This document shows, piece after piece, positions 46,521-59,528 of a DNA stretch of 64,000 nucleotides. Position numbers and translations under genes: made by a program. The stretch lies in NCBI GenBank assembly GCA_030522415.1, contig CM060114.1, positions 27,183,804 to 27,247,803 of the forward strand, written 5' to 3'. Each line of letters opens with the position of its first letter. Position 1 is the first letter of the stretch. A model generated the notes under the pieces. The model was not told the origin of the DNA, ran no database searches, and saw only the letters and a program-made list of their open reading frames with translations. The stretch is from Channallabes apus. Taxonomy: Eukaryota > Chordata > Actinopteri > Siluriformes > Clariidae.

Positions 46521-46933
46521 ACGTACCCGATGTTGTGGGTATATGTCGTGGCTGTGCTGTTGGACGCACTACACAATAGGGATGGGAATCACCAGGGACC
46601 ACCCAATATAATCACGTAACCTAGGAAACATACCTTGTTGAAAAATGATAAAAACACAGAGGAAGCACCACTCTGTCATTGCTATTTGCTGATCAGGAAG
46701 AAAATAGGGGTTTTCTGTAGCATTAATTATAATGATATTATAGTAAACTATGTAGAATTGTACATTTCTTGAGACTTCTAATTTCTTATCTAATGGCAAA
46801 TCTTTATTTATAGAAAATAAATATAAAATATAATATATATATTTACTGTATATAATTTTTTTAAAAATATTTAATTTATCTAACATTTATTTATATTTTT
46901 ATAATATTATTTAATATTAAATAAAAAGTATAT

Positions 46934-46939
<6 letters not shown>

Positions 46940-46977
<38 letters not shown>
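46940..46977. repeat. (AT)n microsatellite
   Basis: AT run immediately before a SINE. Confidence 0.93.
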
Positions 46978-46978
<1 letters not shown>

Positions 46979-46981
<3 letters not shown>

Positions 46982-47272
46982 ATCCATCCTGGGGTCCATG
47001 GTGACCTTTGTACTTATCCCGGTTTGTACAGTCACGGTAGGATCTCCAGTCAACTCTCACATGCTCATTCACACACTACAGGCTATTTGGAAACACCAAT
47101 CAACCTAATCTGAATGTTTTTGGACTGTGGGAGAAAACCGGAGTACCCGAAGGAAACCCACCAAGCACGATTAGAATATGCAAACTCCATGCACACAGAG
47201 TCGACGAGGGAATCGAACCCAGGACCTAGAGGTGCAAGTCGACAGCGCTAACTACTAGGCCACCATGCCGCC
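46979..47272 (-). mobile_element. SINE family A
   Basis: The reverse complement begins GGCGGCATGGTGGCCTAGTAG, with GGGTTCGATTCC as B box and GGTGGGTTTCCTTCGGGTAC in the body. It is nearly full length. Confidence 0.82.
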
Positions 47273-47689
47273 ATATATGAAAATACAAGATCAAGAAGAT
47301 GATCAAATATCAAGCTTAATGCCCAAGATTTATCCTAATCCATCTTAATCAAAATAAAGCAGGAAAGGGTTTGTGAGCAACCTCGTTTTATCACCATGAC
47401 AGAATCCTAAGCGTTTACATATTCAACAAGGTTTCTTGTTCCTAAAATGTTCTCGTGAAACTCGAAACTGTGTCCGGCAAAACAAGATCCAAGAAGAGAG
47501 CCCAAAATAGAAATAACGTCTGTGTGTGAGAGCAATCGTGTCTGTGTGTTATGCGTGTTGAATTAAGGCCAGACACTAGAGCAGTATAACCTACTTTTAT
47601 CCACGAGGATAAGTGTGTTTTCTTCAGCTGTCATTTCTGGATGCATATACAGTATGAGAGGACACCATATGGTGAAGTGTTTGTGGACA

Positions 47690-48125
47690 CTTGATCGTCA
47701 CATCCATTGAGTGTCCTGCAAAAAGCTCATAACCTCAACCCCATTGAGGACTCCTAGAACTCCTCTCCCAATTTTAAAGCACATAATTGTCTAGAATGCC
47801 TTTGCATGCTGTAGCATTACACCTATCTTTTATTGGATATAATGGATCCAATCATTTGCTGCATTTGGAGTAGAAGATCTTGACTGTCCTGCACACCCCT
47901 TGGGAAAAACTGGAACATCGACTACATCCCAGACCTCCTTACCCAACTTTCTTGACTGTTCAAGCTCAAGCTGAATGGCATCACACTCCCCAAGATTCCC
48001 CAAGATCTAGTGGAAAGACTTCACAGAAGAATAGAAGATGTTATAACAGCAATGGGGAAATAAATCTGGAGTTGGGACAGCATGTTCAACAACCATATAA
48101 CATTATGGTCAGGTGTCCACATACT
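47690..48125. mobile_element. DNA transposon remnant (GTTTGTGGACAC family)
   Basis: GTGTTTGTGGACACTTGATCG at the left and GGTCAGGTGTCCACATACTGTA at the right. The interior is a decayed relative of the element at 29326-29775. Confidence 0.65.
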
Positions 48126-49060
48126 GTATGAAAAAACCTAATGTTGAAGAACTCCAGCCAATCTGATCCACCCACCAGACTACAGTAGCTTTGCCCAAAC
48201 CCAATGCTAGCATGTCCTCTGAAACAAAGTGAAGCCAACCACAATGTCTTTTTGACCCTCTGCTCATACCACATCACACGGCAGCTACACACTCAGAGGA
48301 GAACTTCAATTGACCTTCTGCCCATACTGTATATGAGCTCACAGACAGGATAGTGTCAAAAACAGGACCTTATATATACAGTATGAGGTTTCTGACATGA
48401 GACTTCCTGATCTTATGGCTTCACTGGATGTTATGAGCAGGTTTTCCCTAGGTTTGCCCATGACTTTGATTGGATTGCTCTGAGATGGTATCTATCTAGA
48501 CTGCATCTGATCTTTGCCCTGTGAGATTTTTCTCAGACATCTACAATGACCTTGTAGCACTCACAGTAGCTTCCATCCTTTCAAATATCCGCTAAAATTT
48601 ATTTGGAGGAGTGCAGCTGACAGCTTCACTCCCCTGATTCGATGTGATAAAAAGTCAGAACGATGTCACAGTGTTCCTTCCTTCTTCCTTTTACGCATGA
48701 GCAGTCATCTTTGATCTACAAAAATTGGATGAATTTAAGCGACTCTGGATTAAGGCGTCTGCCAAATGCTGTACATGTATTGTGTAATGATGTGCTTTCA
48801 AAACAAAGTATATATGTATTCTCACTGGCCCTTATATTAGGAACACCTACAGTATGCATCTGCTCATTCATGCAAATTAAGCCAGCTGATCATGCAACTC
48901 TACAACAATAAATTTAACTGTATTGAGTGTTCGTGTCAAACCGAGACTTCTCGTTAAGGAAAGCTTTAAACTTAATAACATTTACAAAAGATGTTAAGCA
49001 TGGTACAGTGATGAGACGATCAGCTGCAGTAAAACATTAGAATTGTGTACATTATATTAA

Positions 49061-49340
49061 TTAAAGAAGGTCCATGAATGACGATCCCGTCCGTGGTGGG
49101 TTGGAGTCCACTGCAATCATGCCCATGAATGTTCAGCGAGTGCAAAGTCTGATCCTTGAAAATCATTGCCAACTTGTGGAGGAGACGTATCTGTACACAC
49201 AATTATTCATGTTATTGCCACATCCCCTGTAGAGTGGTGACCTCACTCCAAGCCATTTACATATTTTTGGGCCATTAAAGGAGTTCCTGGGAGGCCAGTG
49301 TTTCAGACATGAAGCAGGCAGTGTGAACATGGTTTTGACA
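49061..49340 (+). pseudogene. mariner-type transposase remnant
   Basis: With several frame changes the text reads like mariner transposase: NVQRVQSLILENH (second N-terminal helix region), then after a gap HIFGPLKEFLGGQCFRH, the block after the last catalytic residue. The middle of the gene is deleted. Old and noncoding. Confidence 0.5.
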
Positions 49341-50467
49341 TACTGAGAAAACGTTCTTACCTTGATAGTATCCAAGCAACACTGTGAAACACTGTGATAA
49401 GTGCCTTTGTGTGGCAGCGGGATTATATACAGAAATAAGGGAAGAAGTTTGACTTGAGCACCCTTGTATAAAAATAAAAATGCATCTCACCATTTTCCTA
49501 TATCAGTAAAGTCAGTTGTATTTTATTCCTTATTCAGCACTTGGAAGAAGTCAATGACAATAAGCTCATACCAGAGCTAGTTAGAGAAAAAATGGTGTTC
49601 AGGCATTAGGATTAGTATTCTACTAACCTCTAATTTACCCTTCAGTGTGTACAGATCACATGGATCACATCCCACCGCCCACATCTGTTTTGATCGTTTC
49701 TTTTAGCGTGTGTCAGCATCCACACTGGCATTAACGAGAGCAGCTGCAAGCAGTGGCACCTCTATATTAGTTTGCTATTGCTGACTCCTGGGAACACACA
49801 CTAAGGCAAAGCAAAGCACGTGTTTTTGTGTGAGATTTTTGAGTTACAGCAGTTATGACCTCAGTTGCAGTTAATGGCCATGGGGATTCTTTTGACCAGA
49901 CGTTTTGTATCCAACACTCTTCCACTGAGACGATACTGATTAGCTTTACTTTACTACAGTTTAAATTTTACTTCATGCATTTATTGCCTCTTGTGTGTAT
50001 TAATGGAATTCGGTCTTCTCCTGCTAAAACTCTTCAGTTACTTCCTCATACTAAACACTCAGTAGGCTTGACCAATATAAAGATTTTACAATCTCTACAA
50101 TATCCACCATGTCCAGTAATGTATATCCTGATTATTTTATGCTACCAGATCTACCAACTATTGCACATTTTGCACTTACTGTACTTGCATTTACATCAAT
50201 TAGCACAGTGCCTGTAATTTTTGTCAAAGTTAATAGAAAATGTTTTAAGTTCACTAAATATGAAATAAAAATCTATCAATCTATGCTTGACTTAGCTAAC
50301 ATTGGCCAAGTATAAATGTGTCAAGAGAAGGACAACACTCAGTTATAAGTTAAACAGGACTGAAGTGTCAAATGATGAAATGCAAAAGTGATTAAATATG
50401 CTCTTAAATTGATTAAATCCAAATTCCATACATACTGTATACTGTATATTCTCATATTACTGTATAT

Positions 50468-50668
50468 AGGGGCCAGGGGTAGATCAGTGGTTAAGGCATT
50501 GGACTATGGTTCGGAAGATCCCAGGTTCAAATCCCACAACCACCAAGTTGCCACTGTTGGGCCCTTGAGCAAGGCCCTTAACCCTCAATTGCTCAGATGT
50601 ATAATGAGATAAAAATGTAAGTCGCTCTGGATAAGAGCGTCTGCCAAATGCCTAAATGTATATGTAAA
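50468..50668 (+). mobile_element. SINE family B
   Basis: tRNA-like head GTAGATCAGTGGTTAAGGC.. with B box GGTTCAAATCC. The body is TTGCCACTGTTGGGCCCTTG, and the tail AAGTCGCTCTGGATAAGAGC is shared by many fish SINEs. Same family as the split copy at 20853-26290. Confidence 0.85.
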
Positions 50669-51144
50669 TATTCGCTCCATACAGTATCACTGTTAGAACA
50701 CACTTTATTTTATTGTATTGCCGCTCTCGTATGTTTATTCTGAAGCTGTTTAAAAGTAGACTTTTTTACATTAATCGGCTCCCTAATTTAAATTCTCATA
50801 GTCAATGTTGCCAACTTAGTGTCTTTCTCATTAAAATTTATGACTAGCGACAAATCTGGCCGCTTTTGGAGGGAGTTTAGCTGGAGAGTCACCAGGACTA
50901 TCCATGAGGTAGGACTGCTGCTCTCTCCTTTATTTTCGGTCGGTAGGTTGGAGAGTTTAGCCAATGGCCATGATTGAGCTGTACATGCACAGGAAAATCC
51001 CTGTTTGCTTATGGAGCTCTTCCTTTGTTTTCGTTCATTGTATTTAATTGAACTGTTTTACTTTTGGCTGATTTTTAAAAGATAACATAACAGAATAAAA
51101 TATAAATTTTCAGTTACTGTATAATAAATAGAAATAGATAGTGG

Positions 51145-51541
51145 GGGTCCAGGGTGCGGTTCGATACCCTTATCTAGTTTGTGTGCATTGAATTTGCGTG
51201 TTCTCTCCATACTTGGTGGGTTTCCTCTGGGTACTCCAGTTTCCTTCCATAGTCCAATAGACATGCAGATTAAGCTAACTGTCCTTCCCAACTTGCCTGC
51301 AGTGTGTGAATGAACATGCCAGTGTGTGGATTGGCACCCCCTCCAGGGTATACCCCACCTTGTGCCCCATTTCTCCTGGTCTAGGCTCCAGACCTCCCGT
51401 GACTTGTATACAGGATAAAGCCTTATAGACAATGAGCGAGTGTAAGTGATAAACGTTGGCGCAGTGGCCTTGCACTGGGTCGAGGGTTTGAGTGCCGTCT
51501 TGGGTCTGTGTTTGTGGAGTTTGCATGTTCTCCCTGTTCCT
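51145..51541 (+). mobile_element. SINE family A, one copy plus a second fragment
   Basis: The body from GGTCCAGGGTGCGGTTCGATACC through ACAGGATAAAGCC (to about 51430) is followed by a second partial head/body (GGCGCAGTGGCCTTGCACTG.. to TGCATGTTCTCCC, about 51458-51541). Confidence 0.75.
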
Positions 51542-52321
<780 letters not shown>

Positions 52322-52496
52322 TAATCCCATCACACTAATAGATATATCTACACATTTACTAAAATGCATGCAAGACTAAACCAGGGTCTTGTGTTCAGTC
52401 GAGAGCTGTGCTTGGTTGGATTAATTGCACAATATAAATAGAAATGGATTCATCCAGTATGTATGCTTACATTGCAAAATCTATATTTCCTAATAG

Positions 52497-52618
52497 GGAG
52501 ATGAAATCTAATCATTTGCACCTTTTTCTACCTGCATTAATGGGATTCATAGCAGCTACTACATCTGTGGTGTATTACCACAATATTGAAACTTCCAACT
52601 TCCCCAAGTTACTTCTAG
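52497..52618 (+). CDS. abcc9: abcc9 coding exon 3 (residues 96-137)
   Basis: Acceptor CTAATAG, donor GTAAGT. It encodes [20 protein letters not shown] (TM3) and the strongly conserved [16 protein letters not shown] segment. The final G is the first base of the next codon (G|CA, Ala). The variable residues before NHLHL correspond to the divergent extracellular loop of SUR proteins. Confidence 0.96.
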
Positions 52619-52760
52619 GTAAGTTACCATAATGATAAAGCTCCTAACAAATGAGATCCAAGGAAAGTATCAAATTTGCATCCATGATTACATGTGTTCC
52701 TATACAACCATTTTTATTGTGCTTAAGAAAAAATGTTAACATGCAACAATCAATACTCAG

Positions 52761-52927
52761 CACTGTTCATCTATTGGGTGCTGGCGTTCAACACCAAAAT
52801 CATCAAGCTGTGGCAGTTTGCCGAGGTAGGAGTTGGCATACAGCATCTCCGCTTCTGCATCACGGCTCTGCTTGTGGTGCTGTACGGCCTGCTTATGGCT
52901 GTCGAGATCAACGTCATACGGGTCAGG
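52761..52927 (+). CDS. abcc9: abcc9 coding exon 4 (residues 137-192)
   Basis: Acceptor ATACTCAG, donor GTAGGT. It encodes TM4 ([17 protein letters not shown]), a variable linker, and TM5 ([27 protein letters not shown]), which ends TMD0. The exon ends on a complete codon. Confidence 0.95.
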
Positions 52928-53261
52928 GTAGGTACGGTACATACTGGGTTGCTTTTAAGTAAAAACACATCGTGGATACGTACAGTATAATAGTCTGTAA
53001 TGTGCCTACTATTGTTAAAACTTTGACATTGTAGATTTCCAATATTAATAATTTAGGGGTTTTAGAATAAATGGGGTGACTACTTATACATCCTTTACAT
53101 TTTTATTTGCAAATAATTTAGCTAATTAATAGGTGTTTCCTTACAGTTTATTGGTGGATATTAGCGTGAACTTCCAAGTAGGTTAATCTTAATTTCAGGT
53201 TGTAGCAGCACAAATTGTTCAAGGTAGTTCAAAGTTTATGCAAGACCCCACATAAAGTACT

Positions 53262-53780
53262 GTGCTAACGTCTTAAGCCACACCTTATTTCATATTTTGC
53301 TTCTGAAGAGCCAGACTTTCTTATATTTTTTATTAATTTTTTTAGTCTATTCTTAAGAATTTGTTCTCCAGGCTTCCTGAAGGACTTTTATTGTTTCTCG
53401 TTTTCAGTCCAGTCTCTGTACATGAGCAGTTTCAGAGGAGTGTGTTTTGTTTGTTAAGCCACACAGTGACCTATGAATCATAAATTATAAAAAGCATCTA
53501 ACCTAGGGCAAGAACCAGTGAGAAACAGGTGCTGATGAAGACAGATGATCAGGCCGGTGATTAGTATACTGGTGATGCTGTATACTGAGTGGTCGGAACA
53601 GACGAGAGGGGAAATGAGGTCTCTGCTGTGCTGTTACATAAATAGGCAATTTATTAATAAATTGTATTTTTAGGCACTTCACAGCCTGCTGCAGTAAAAC
53701 ATTTGATCCTGTATCTTTAATTGAAGTTAATATGAGGAAATGGGGTGTGGCTTAATCATTTTTCACAGTACCGCATACTG
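53262..53780. mobile_element. Dispersed MITE-like repeat, copy 2
   Basis: Starts AGTACTGTGCTAACGTCTTAAG and follows the repeat at 9557-10076 throughout, ending near CACAGTACCGCATACTGTAG. It fills most of abcc9 intron 4. Confidence 0.68.
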
Positions 53781-53923
53781 TAGATGGCACTAAACCAATG
53801 TGGCCTGTTCCCTATAAATATATAAATACAGTATAACATTTTGCTATCACCTAAAATGAATACTTGCAGCTGAAATACTTCCCTAAATATTTAAAGTGCC
53901 GTATTTGCCATCTTTTCCTGCAG

Positions 53924-54166
53924 AAATATGTCTTCTATGCTAACCCTCAGCGGGTGAAGCCACCAGAGGACCTGCAGGATCTGGGTGTTCGCTTCCTCCA
54001 GCCTTTCGTGAACCTGCTCTCCAAGGCCACATACTGGTGGATGAACCCACTGATAATGGGTGCTCACAAGAGGCCCATCGAGCTGAAGAAGATCGGCAAG
54101 CTGCCCATCGCCATGAGGGCTGCAACCAATTACATGCGTCTGAGTGATGCTTATGAAGAGCGCGGA
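53924..54166 (+). CDS. abcc9: abcc9 coding exon 5 (residues 193-273)
   Basis: Acceptor TTTCCTGCAG, donor GTGAGT; 81 complete codons. It encodes the L0 linker that follows TMD0: [37 protein letters not shown] and [18 protein letters not shown]0 is known to couple SUR to Kir6 gating and to lie near the sulfonylurea/opener sites. The C-terminal SDAYEERG part is variable. Confidence 0.96.
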
Positions 54167-54466
54167 GTGAGTGGAGATGGTTTAAACATGTAACAATAAA
54201 GTATTGTATAAGCCCTCAATATGACCTAATCAGATAGAGGTAATCTAAGGTAAAGCATCTTAGAATTCAGAATAATAATAATAAAAAGATTATGCTTTCT
54301 TCACCAGAAAGTTGCGAGACCTTGGGATAACTTTTTCTAATCAAACCCTAGGCTAGGCTATCCCAGTCTACTCTATAGGCTACAACAGTCTAAATTAATA
54401 AATAATAAATAAAAAATGGCAGAAATAAAATATGTTTTGTGTGTGTATGTGTGTTTTTGACCACAG

Positions 54467-54661
54467 GAGAATGCAGAGGACCTGGAAAAGACGCCATCCA
54501 TATGGAGGTCCATGTACCGCGCGTTCGGTCGGCCCATCCTTCTCAGCAGCACCTTCCGCTACATAGCTGACCTTCTGGGCTTTGCTGGACCACTTTGCAT
54601 TTCTGGAATTGTAGAGAACCTGAATCAGGAGAATAAGACTGAAGACGTCAATATGACCAAG
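54467..54661 (+). CDS. abcc9: abcc9 coding exon 6 (residues 274-338)
   Basis: Acceptor GACCACAG, donor GTGTGT; 65 complete codons. It ends L0 and starts TMD1: [20 protein letters not shown], then TM6 ([21 protein letters not shown]). The following extracellular loop contains two N-glycosylation sequons, N329-K-T and N335-M-T; human SUR2 also has several in this loop, at other positions. Confidence 0.95.
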
Positions 54662-55732
54662 GTGTGTTGGTCTAGTATCTTTGGGTTGTATTTAGAAGTC
54701 ACGTGTATTGAGAAACCCCCTAAGTCAGTTTTTTGGCTGAGCCTTTCAGATTAGACCAAGCACAGTATTAGCAACAGTTTTGCACCTACTTACTCATGTG
54801 TTTATCTAATCATTCACTAATATGGCAGCAGCACAATGCATTAAATCATGGAGCTACAGGCCAGCAGCTTCATGTAATATTGGTTTCATGGTCATGACTC
54901 TGAGTTCAGTTTTCTTCAGTGACCTTCCCAGTCACCATATCTGAATTCAGTAGTTGATAAACCTTGGTGATGTGGTAGATCGGGAGATTTACAGAATGAC
55001 GTATTAGTATAATCCTAACCAGTATTAGTGTAGAATAGTTAGAAAAGTTAGTTCTGGCCAAGAAATTAGATTGGACGAGATGCATTTCATGTGTGGAATG
55101 ATTAACTATATATATATAGTTATATCCACTAACTGTTGGACTCCAGCTTGGGTGAAAGTAGGTTGGTATGGTCTGCATTACTGGAGAGAGCGGAGAGCAG
55201 CTAATTGCCAAAATCAACATTTAAAAACCAGTCATGGAAGCACCTCCAGCAAAAGATACATCTGATAATGTTTTGTCTTCTTAAACAACACTTTTTTTTT
55301 ACATAATTGCTTCTGAGTCATTCCGAATTGCCTCTGTACCATCCGTGTTGTTTTGTTTATGGCTAGCACAAGACTGAACCCCAAATCCCTCTGTAAACCT
55401 GATCAAGGCCACTACTTGTGTGTTGAATAAGTGATTGTACACCCTGGGACGCTAGCTTGCCATTTATCGCCATTTTGGATTTAACCCCAAAACCTGGAAG
55501 TTATCTGATATTCCAAAGTAGAAATATATTGACTTGCAAGTTTCTCAGGTCTGTCCACCACTTTCATGATTTATTCTCCTCACCTTTTGGCTACACAATA
55601 CTGCTAAAGCTACTTTCATCCTTGTTAATTACACTAACTGCCAGTTGTTAACGTCAGTCGCCAGCTTTGCCAGTCAAGGTTAGTTAGTTCCGCCAGTCGT
55701 GAAAGGATAACTGGTTAAATAAAGAAACAAAT
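54662..55732. other. Intron 6, proximal part
   Basis: Unique AT-rich sequence. No gene or clear repeat was recognised. Confidence 0.45.
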
Positions 55733-55783
55733 CATAATCTAATCTAATCTAATCTAATCTAATCTAATCTAATCTAATCTAAT
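55733..55783. repeat. (AATCT)n pentanucleotide array
   Basis: About nine consecutive AATCT units. Confidence 0.93.
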
Positions 55784-55888
55784 GGTAATCTAAACTGTTG
55801 TATAATAGCATAATAACACTCGAGGTCCTGCTTTTGTGCTGGAACTTGGATTGCACCCTTGAGCTTACGACAGCATCATAGCAGTGCT

Positions 55889-56485
55889 TAGGGGTGGGCG
55901 ATATACCGGTAGACATGATTAACCGGTAGAAATTTGTCAACCGGTAGAGATTTTGGTCTATCGTCTTAATCGCGATTGAGATCACTTGATGTTGCACGTT
56001 ACGTAACCACGCAATACACATTCACTTCTATGGGGAGCCAAAGACATCTAAAGTGGGATGAAACCGGGGCACCCGATTGAGCCGGCGTGGGCAGACCAAA
56101 TATCTGGATAGTGCAGAGATCATCTGGTTTATTTGCGTAGCCCGGTGGATCGCGCAGCGCGGACCAACTTGAGCAGCGTTGCCAAGTTGGTCGCGCAGGT
56201 TTGTGATTCTGGGCTGCGCAGATATTTGGTTCAATCGGGTGCCACGGTTTCGTCCCACTTTTGATGTGTTTGGCTTCACATACACTTCGACAATGGAAGA
56301 AGACGGCAAACCTTAGGAATTCATAGTTTAAATAAAATTACATTATGTAAAACAGTTTCTTTGTGTTTGATTTTTCTATTTATGCATTTTCAGATACAAA
56401 TTGCTATATTGTGATATATATCGTTATCGTGGTAGAAAATTGCTTCTACCGTGATGGAACATTTTGGTTACATCACCCACCCCTA
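55889..56485. mobile_element. Nonautonomous hAT with 8-bp TSD
   Basis: GCAGTGCT at 55881-55888 and 56486-56493 brackets TAGGGGTGGGCGATA..CACCCACCCCTA. No transposase is present. The centre (about 56036-56280) is a large imperfect inverted repeat (CTAAAGTGGGATGAAACCG versus its complement CGGTTTCGTCCCACTTTTG), with a smaller ACCAACTTG..CAAGTTGGT stem inside. It lies in abcc9 intron 6. Confidence 0.88.
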
Positions 56486-56600
56486 GCAGTGCTGATATTC
56501 AGCATAACAGCACTCCGCCTCATGTGCTATTGTTTAATATAGTATAAGGTACTGCAACATAGTATGGCTATCATGGTGGAAATTTCATCTTTGTGTAGCA

Positions 56601-56775
56601 TTTGCATCTTTTCCCTGTGCTTGATGGGTTTCTTCTGGGTACTCCAGTTTCCTCCCACAGTCCAAAGACATGCACAATAGGTCGACTAGCATTTCAAGGT
56701 ATTAAGTGCCTTAAGGCCTCTGGGATAAGCTCCAGGCCCCCACGACCCTACACAGGATACGGCGTATAGATAATC
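56601..56775 (+). mobile_element. SINE family A, 5'-truncated
   Basis: TTTGCATCTTTTCCCTGTGC.., CCTCCCACAGTCCAAAGACATGCA and the ACAGGATACGGCGTATAGA tail; the head is missing. Confidence 0.75.
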
Positions 56776-57923
56776 AATGGATAGTGCACTGTAGTGTTAT
56801 CATGCAGTTCACACCTTCAAGGATACCAGATTTTGCTTCTAGCATTTGAAGTAGGGTTTTTTCAGTGTGACCACTGTCTTTAAACATAAAGCCTTGGCTA
56901 TGGATAGAAATGAGGGCAAATAGCTGTAAGGCAACATAAAAGCAAGAGACAGTTTAAAAATTGAGATGAAAATAAAAAAGGACCATTGCACTCATCTGTG
57001 AAAGAGAGGATGGCATACAGTACACTGAAATAAACATCCAGTAAGAGTGTAATATATTGTGAACGGTCAAATACTCTGTGGATACCTGACCTCGATCACA
57101 CTAAACACCTTTGGGATGAACTGAAAAAAGAAAAACCTTTTACCCAGACATGCTGTAAATTTCCACACGAATTCAAGATTGGCACTTAATTTTTTTGTGA
57201 TTTATAGTGAAGCTTTTGCATGGATCTGAATAATATCTATGAATCCTTCTATGAGGTATAACATACACAGATCCATACAGAGACTTAACTGCAGGGTCAA
57301 GAACATACTGTAAGCTGAGCTTAAAACTACATAAGAAATCTGTAAGTAGAAATATTGCTTGATTGAATGTACCCCAAAAAAGGTTTTTTTCCCCCGATTT
57401 AAACAGAGAAACAGTACACTGATTGGCATGCAAGGTATAGCCGAAGAAAGGGTAAACTAAAACAGGAATAAGCCACAAAGGTTCTCTGACAGGACACTCC
57501 AGGTCACTAGATTTATTATTAATCTAGGATGAAACCAAATCTTTAATGGTTGTCATCATAATTTACATGCAAAAATTTATTGTATGCACAACATCTGCAA
57601 AGGCCCTTAAAAATACAATATGACACGTATCCAAACCCAGATGAACTCAGAGACACTCCACATTCCAGTTTGTCCCCTGTGCCGGTTAGGTGAGATATGA
57701 TCTTAATGGAATAACATAATGGGACGTATCTTTCTTTATCTCTCAGTCAGGTCCACCCTCGTTTTAAGCAATTAACAAATCAAATGAGCTCACTGGCTGA
57801 TTCAATTATCAGGAGTCCTGCCATTCCATGTGTAGCGTCATCCGTCGTGATTCACCTCTGACATCGTAGCCGCGGTCCTAGGAAAAGATGAAACCCCAAG
57901 CCATAGAAAAATCTACTTTGACA
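56776..57923. other. Intron 6, middle part
   Basis: Mostly unique. A fragment at about 57080-57175 (CTGACCTCGATCACACTAAACACC) derives from the transposase of the GTTTGTGGACAC family. Confidence 0.4.
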
Positions 57924-58293
57924 TAGGGCTGGGCCGATAAACGATATCCATATCGAATCGCGATTTATTTGATTTTAAAAACGATGAAAAGCTATAGACA
58001 TTTTTTGCTCGATATGGATAAATCCAAGAGCCAATCACACAGCAGAACAACACGACAACAACCAATCAGCGTGCAGCTTGCGCGTGCCGTGCAGGTCAAA
58101 GTTAATTTCCTGCCGCACTTTGCGAAGCAAACTTGACACCAGGACGACAAAAAAAAAAAAAAAAAAAAGAGTGGAAGCAGCGACGAAAGTGAATCTAACC
58201 TCGAGTTATTATCCAAAGATGTTGAAATTGTCGACAAAAAAGGTAGCACGAACTCCGTTATATGAACGCGTCACCCACACGACCACATAGAGC

Positions 58294-58488
58294 ATGAAAA
58301 TGCGGGCCGATGCTACTCCGTCAACTAGCAGTGCTAGCAGTGGGGCTGTAGCAAAGCAGATATCGATCGTGCCGTCTTTCGTGGCCATTACACCTTATGA
58401 AAGCTGTTCCAAAAGGAGCAAGGATATAACCAGGGCCGTTTCTAACTTTCTAGCGAAAGATATGATGCCCCTAAGCACACGAGGCTGA
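58294..58488 (+). pseudogene. hAT transposase N-terminal relic
   Basis: Reads ..KQISIVPSFVAITPYESCSK then RSKDITRAVSNFLAKDMMPLS, resembling the segment after the BED finger in ZBED/hAT transposases. The dimerisation and catalytic parts are missing. The frame ends at a stop where the tandem repeats start. Confidence 0.6.
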
Positions 58489-58810
58489 AGTTTAGCTCCT
58501 TATTCGCAGCTTCCGGTTTGTTTGGCTCCTTATTGCGCAGCGTCTCATTCCGCGGCTGAAGTTTAGCTCCTTATTCGCCTCGTTACTAACGGGAGTGTTC
58601 ACGCTGGCCAAAGCTGCGCAGTTTATCAATAAAAGCAGCTTCCGATTCGTTTGGCTCCTTATTGCGCAGCGGCTCACTCTGCGGCTGAAGTTTAGCTCCT
58701 TATTCGCAGCTTCCGGTTTGTTTGGCTCCTTATTGCGCAGCGTCTCATTTTACGGCTCGAAGTATAGCCTCGTGTTCACGTTGCCGAATGCTGCGCAGTT
58801 TATCAATAAA
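58486..58810. repeat. Tandem repeats inside the hAT element
   Basis: GCTGAAGTTTAGCTCCTTATTCGC appears three times and TTTGGCTCCTTATTGCGCAGC three times, in an alternating, expanded array. GCTGCGCAGTTTATCAATAAAA appears twice. Confidence 0.85.
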
Positions 58811-59528
58811 ACGTTATTTTGGTGGCTTAAACCATTCTGGCCAAGCAAATATGAACTATACAACACCTAGCAGGTACCCAACTATATAGTAAAAGTGAAA
58901 TTGTCCTGGTCCAGATTGATAGCTGCATAATTCCTTCCATTTTTGTTGTCACTGCATGTTTAAGCCATTATGTCAGTTTGTGAAATAGCCTTCATTTAAC
59001 TCTGAATTGTGGGATAAAGTCAGCCCTAGTGTGTGTGGTCTAAATGTTGTCTCATTATTGTTTAAAAATCTCAAAACATTAATATATCACAAGATACTTT
59101 TTATCATCACAAACAAGTATTTTTTTTTTAATATAAATCTTTGCCTTGTAAAGATTCTGAGCATGTGCCTATAGTATCTTAATTTTTAAGGCCAAATCGG
59201 TCATCTGTTTTTGTTAATAAACTATACTTTAAAATGTAATTTAATGAACCCTTTAATTTTTGTGGCTTCAGTTTAAGTTGTTCAACATTGATGTTCAATA
59301 AATAATCATAGATAGTAGATAGTGTGTGTTGCCTTCAATTAATCAATCAAGTAATGCAGCCTTCATTCAAAAATCTCTCACTTGTGAGCATATTTACTGT
59401 ACAAAACTCGTCAGTGAACTATGAGGGCAAAAAAAAAATAATTATCGTTTATTAATCGAAATCGAGTTAAAATGTTGAATTAATCGAGATTTTGATTTTA
59501 GGCCAAATCGCCCAGCCCTACTTTGACA

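Larger units (their letters stand above)
47273..50467. other. Intron 1, middle part; unassigned DNA between repeats
   Basis: Contains the remnants listed separately at 47690 and 49061. Also a SINE-tail fragment at about 48737-48790 (AAGCGACTCTGGATTAAGGCG) and a CACTGGCCCTTATATTAGG repeat end at about 48823. Overlapping ORFs at 49855-50315 have no recognisable domain and no conserved residues I can identify. Confidence 0.45.
57924..59520. mobile_element. hAT transposon with 8-bp TSD, internally deleted
   Basis: CTTTGACA at 57916-57923 and 59521-59528 flanks TAGGGCTGGGCCGATAAACG..AATCGCCCAGCCCTA. The 1.6-kb size is about half of an autonomous hAT. A short transposase relic and tandem repeats occupy the middle. 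Confidence 0.9.

Noticed and set aside
49855..50315. Overlapping ORFs in abcc9 intron 1, considered as a receptor-like gene
   Set aside because: No membrane-receptor motif or family signature could be identified; composition is AT-driven.
55733..55783. CRISPR-like or satellite array
   Set aside because: Direct 5-base repeats without spacers; a simple microsatellite in a vertebrate intron.
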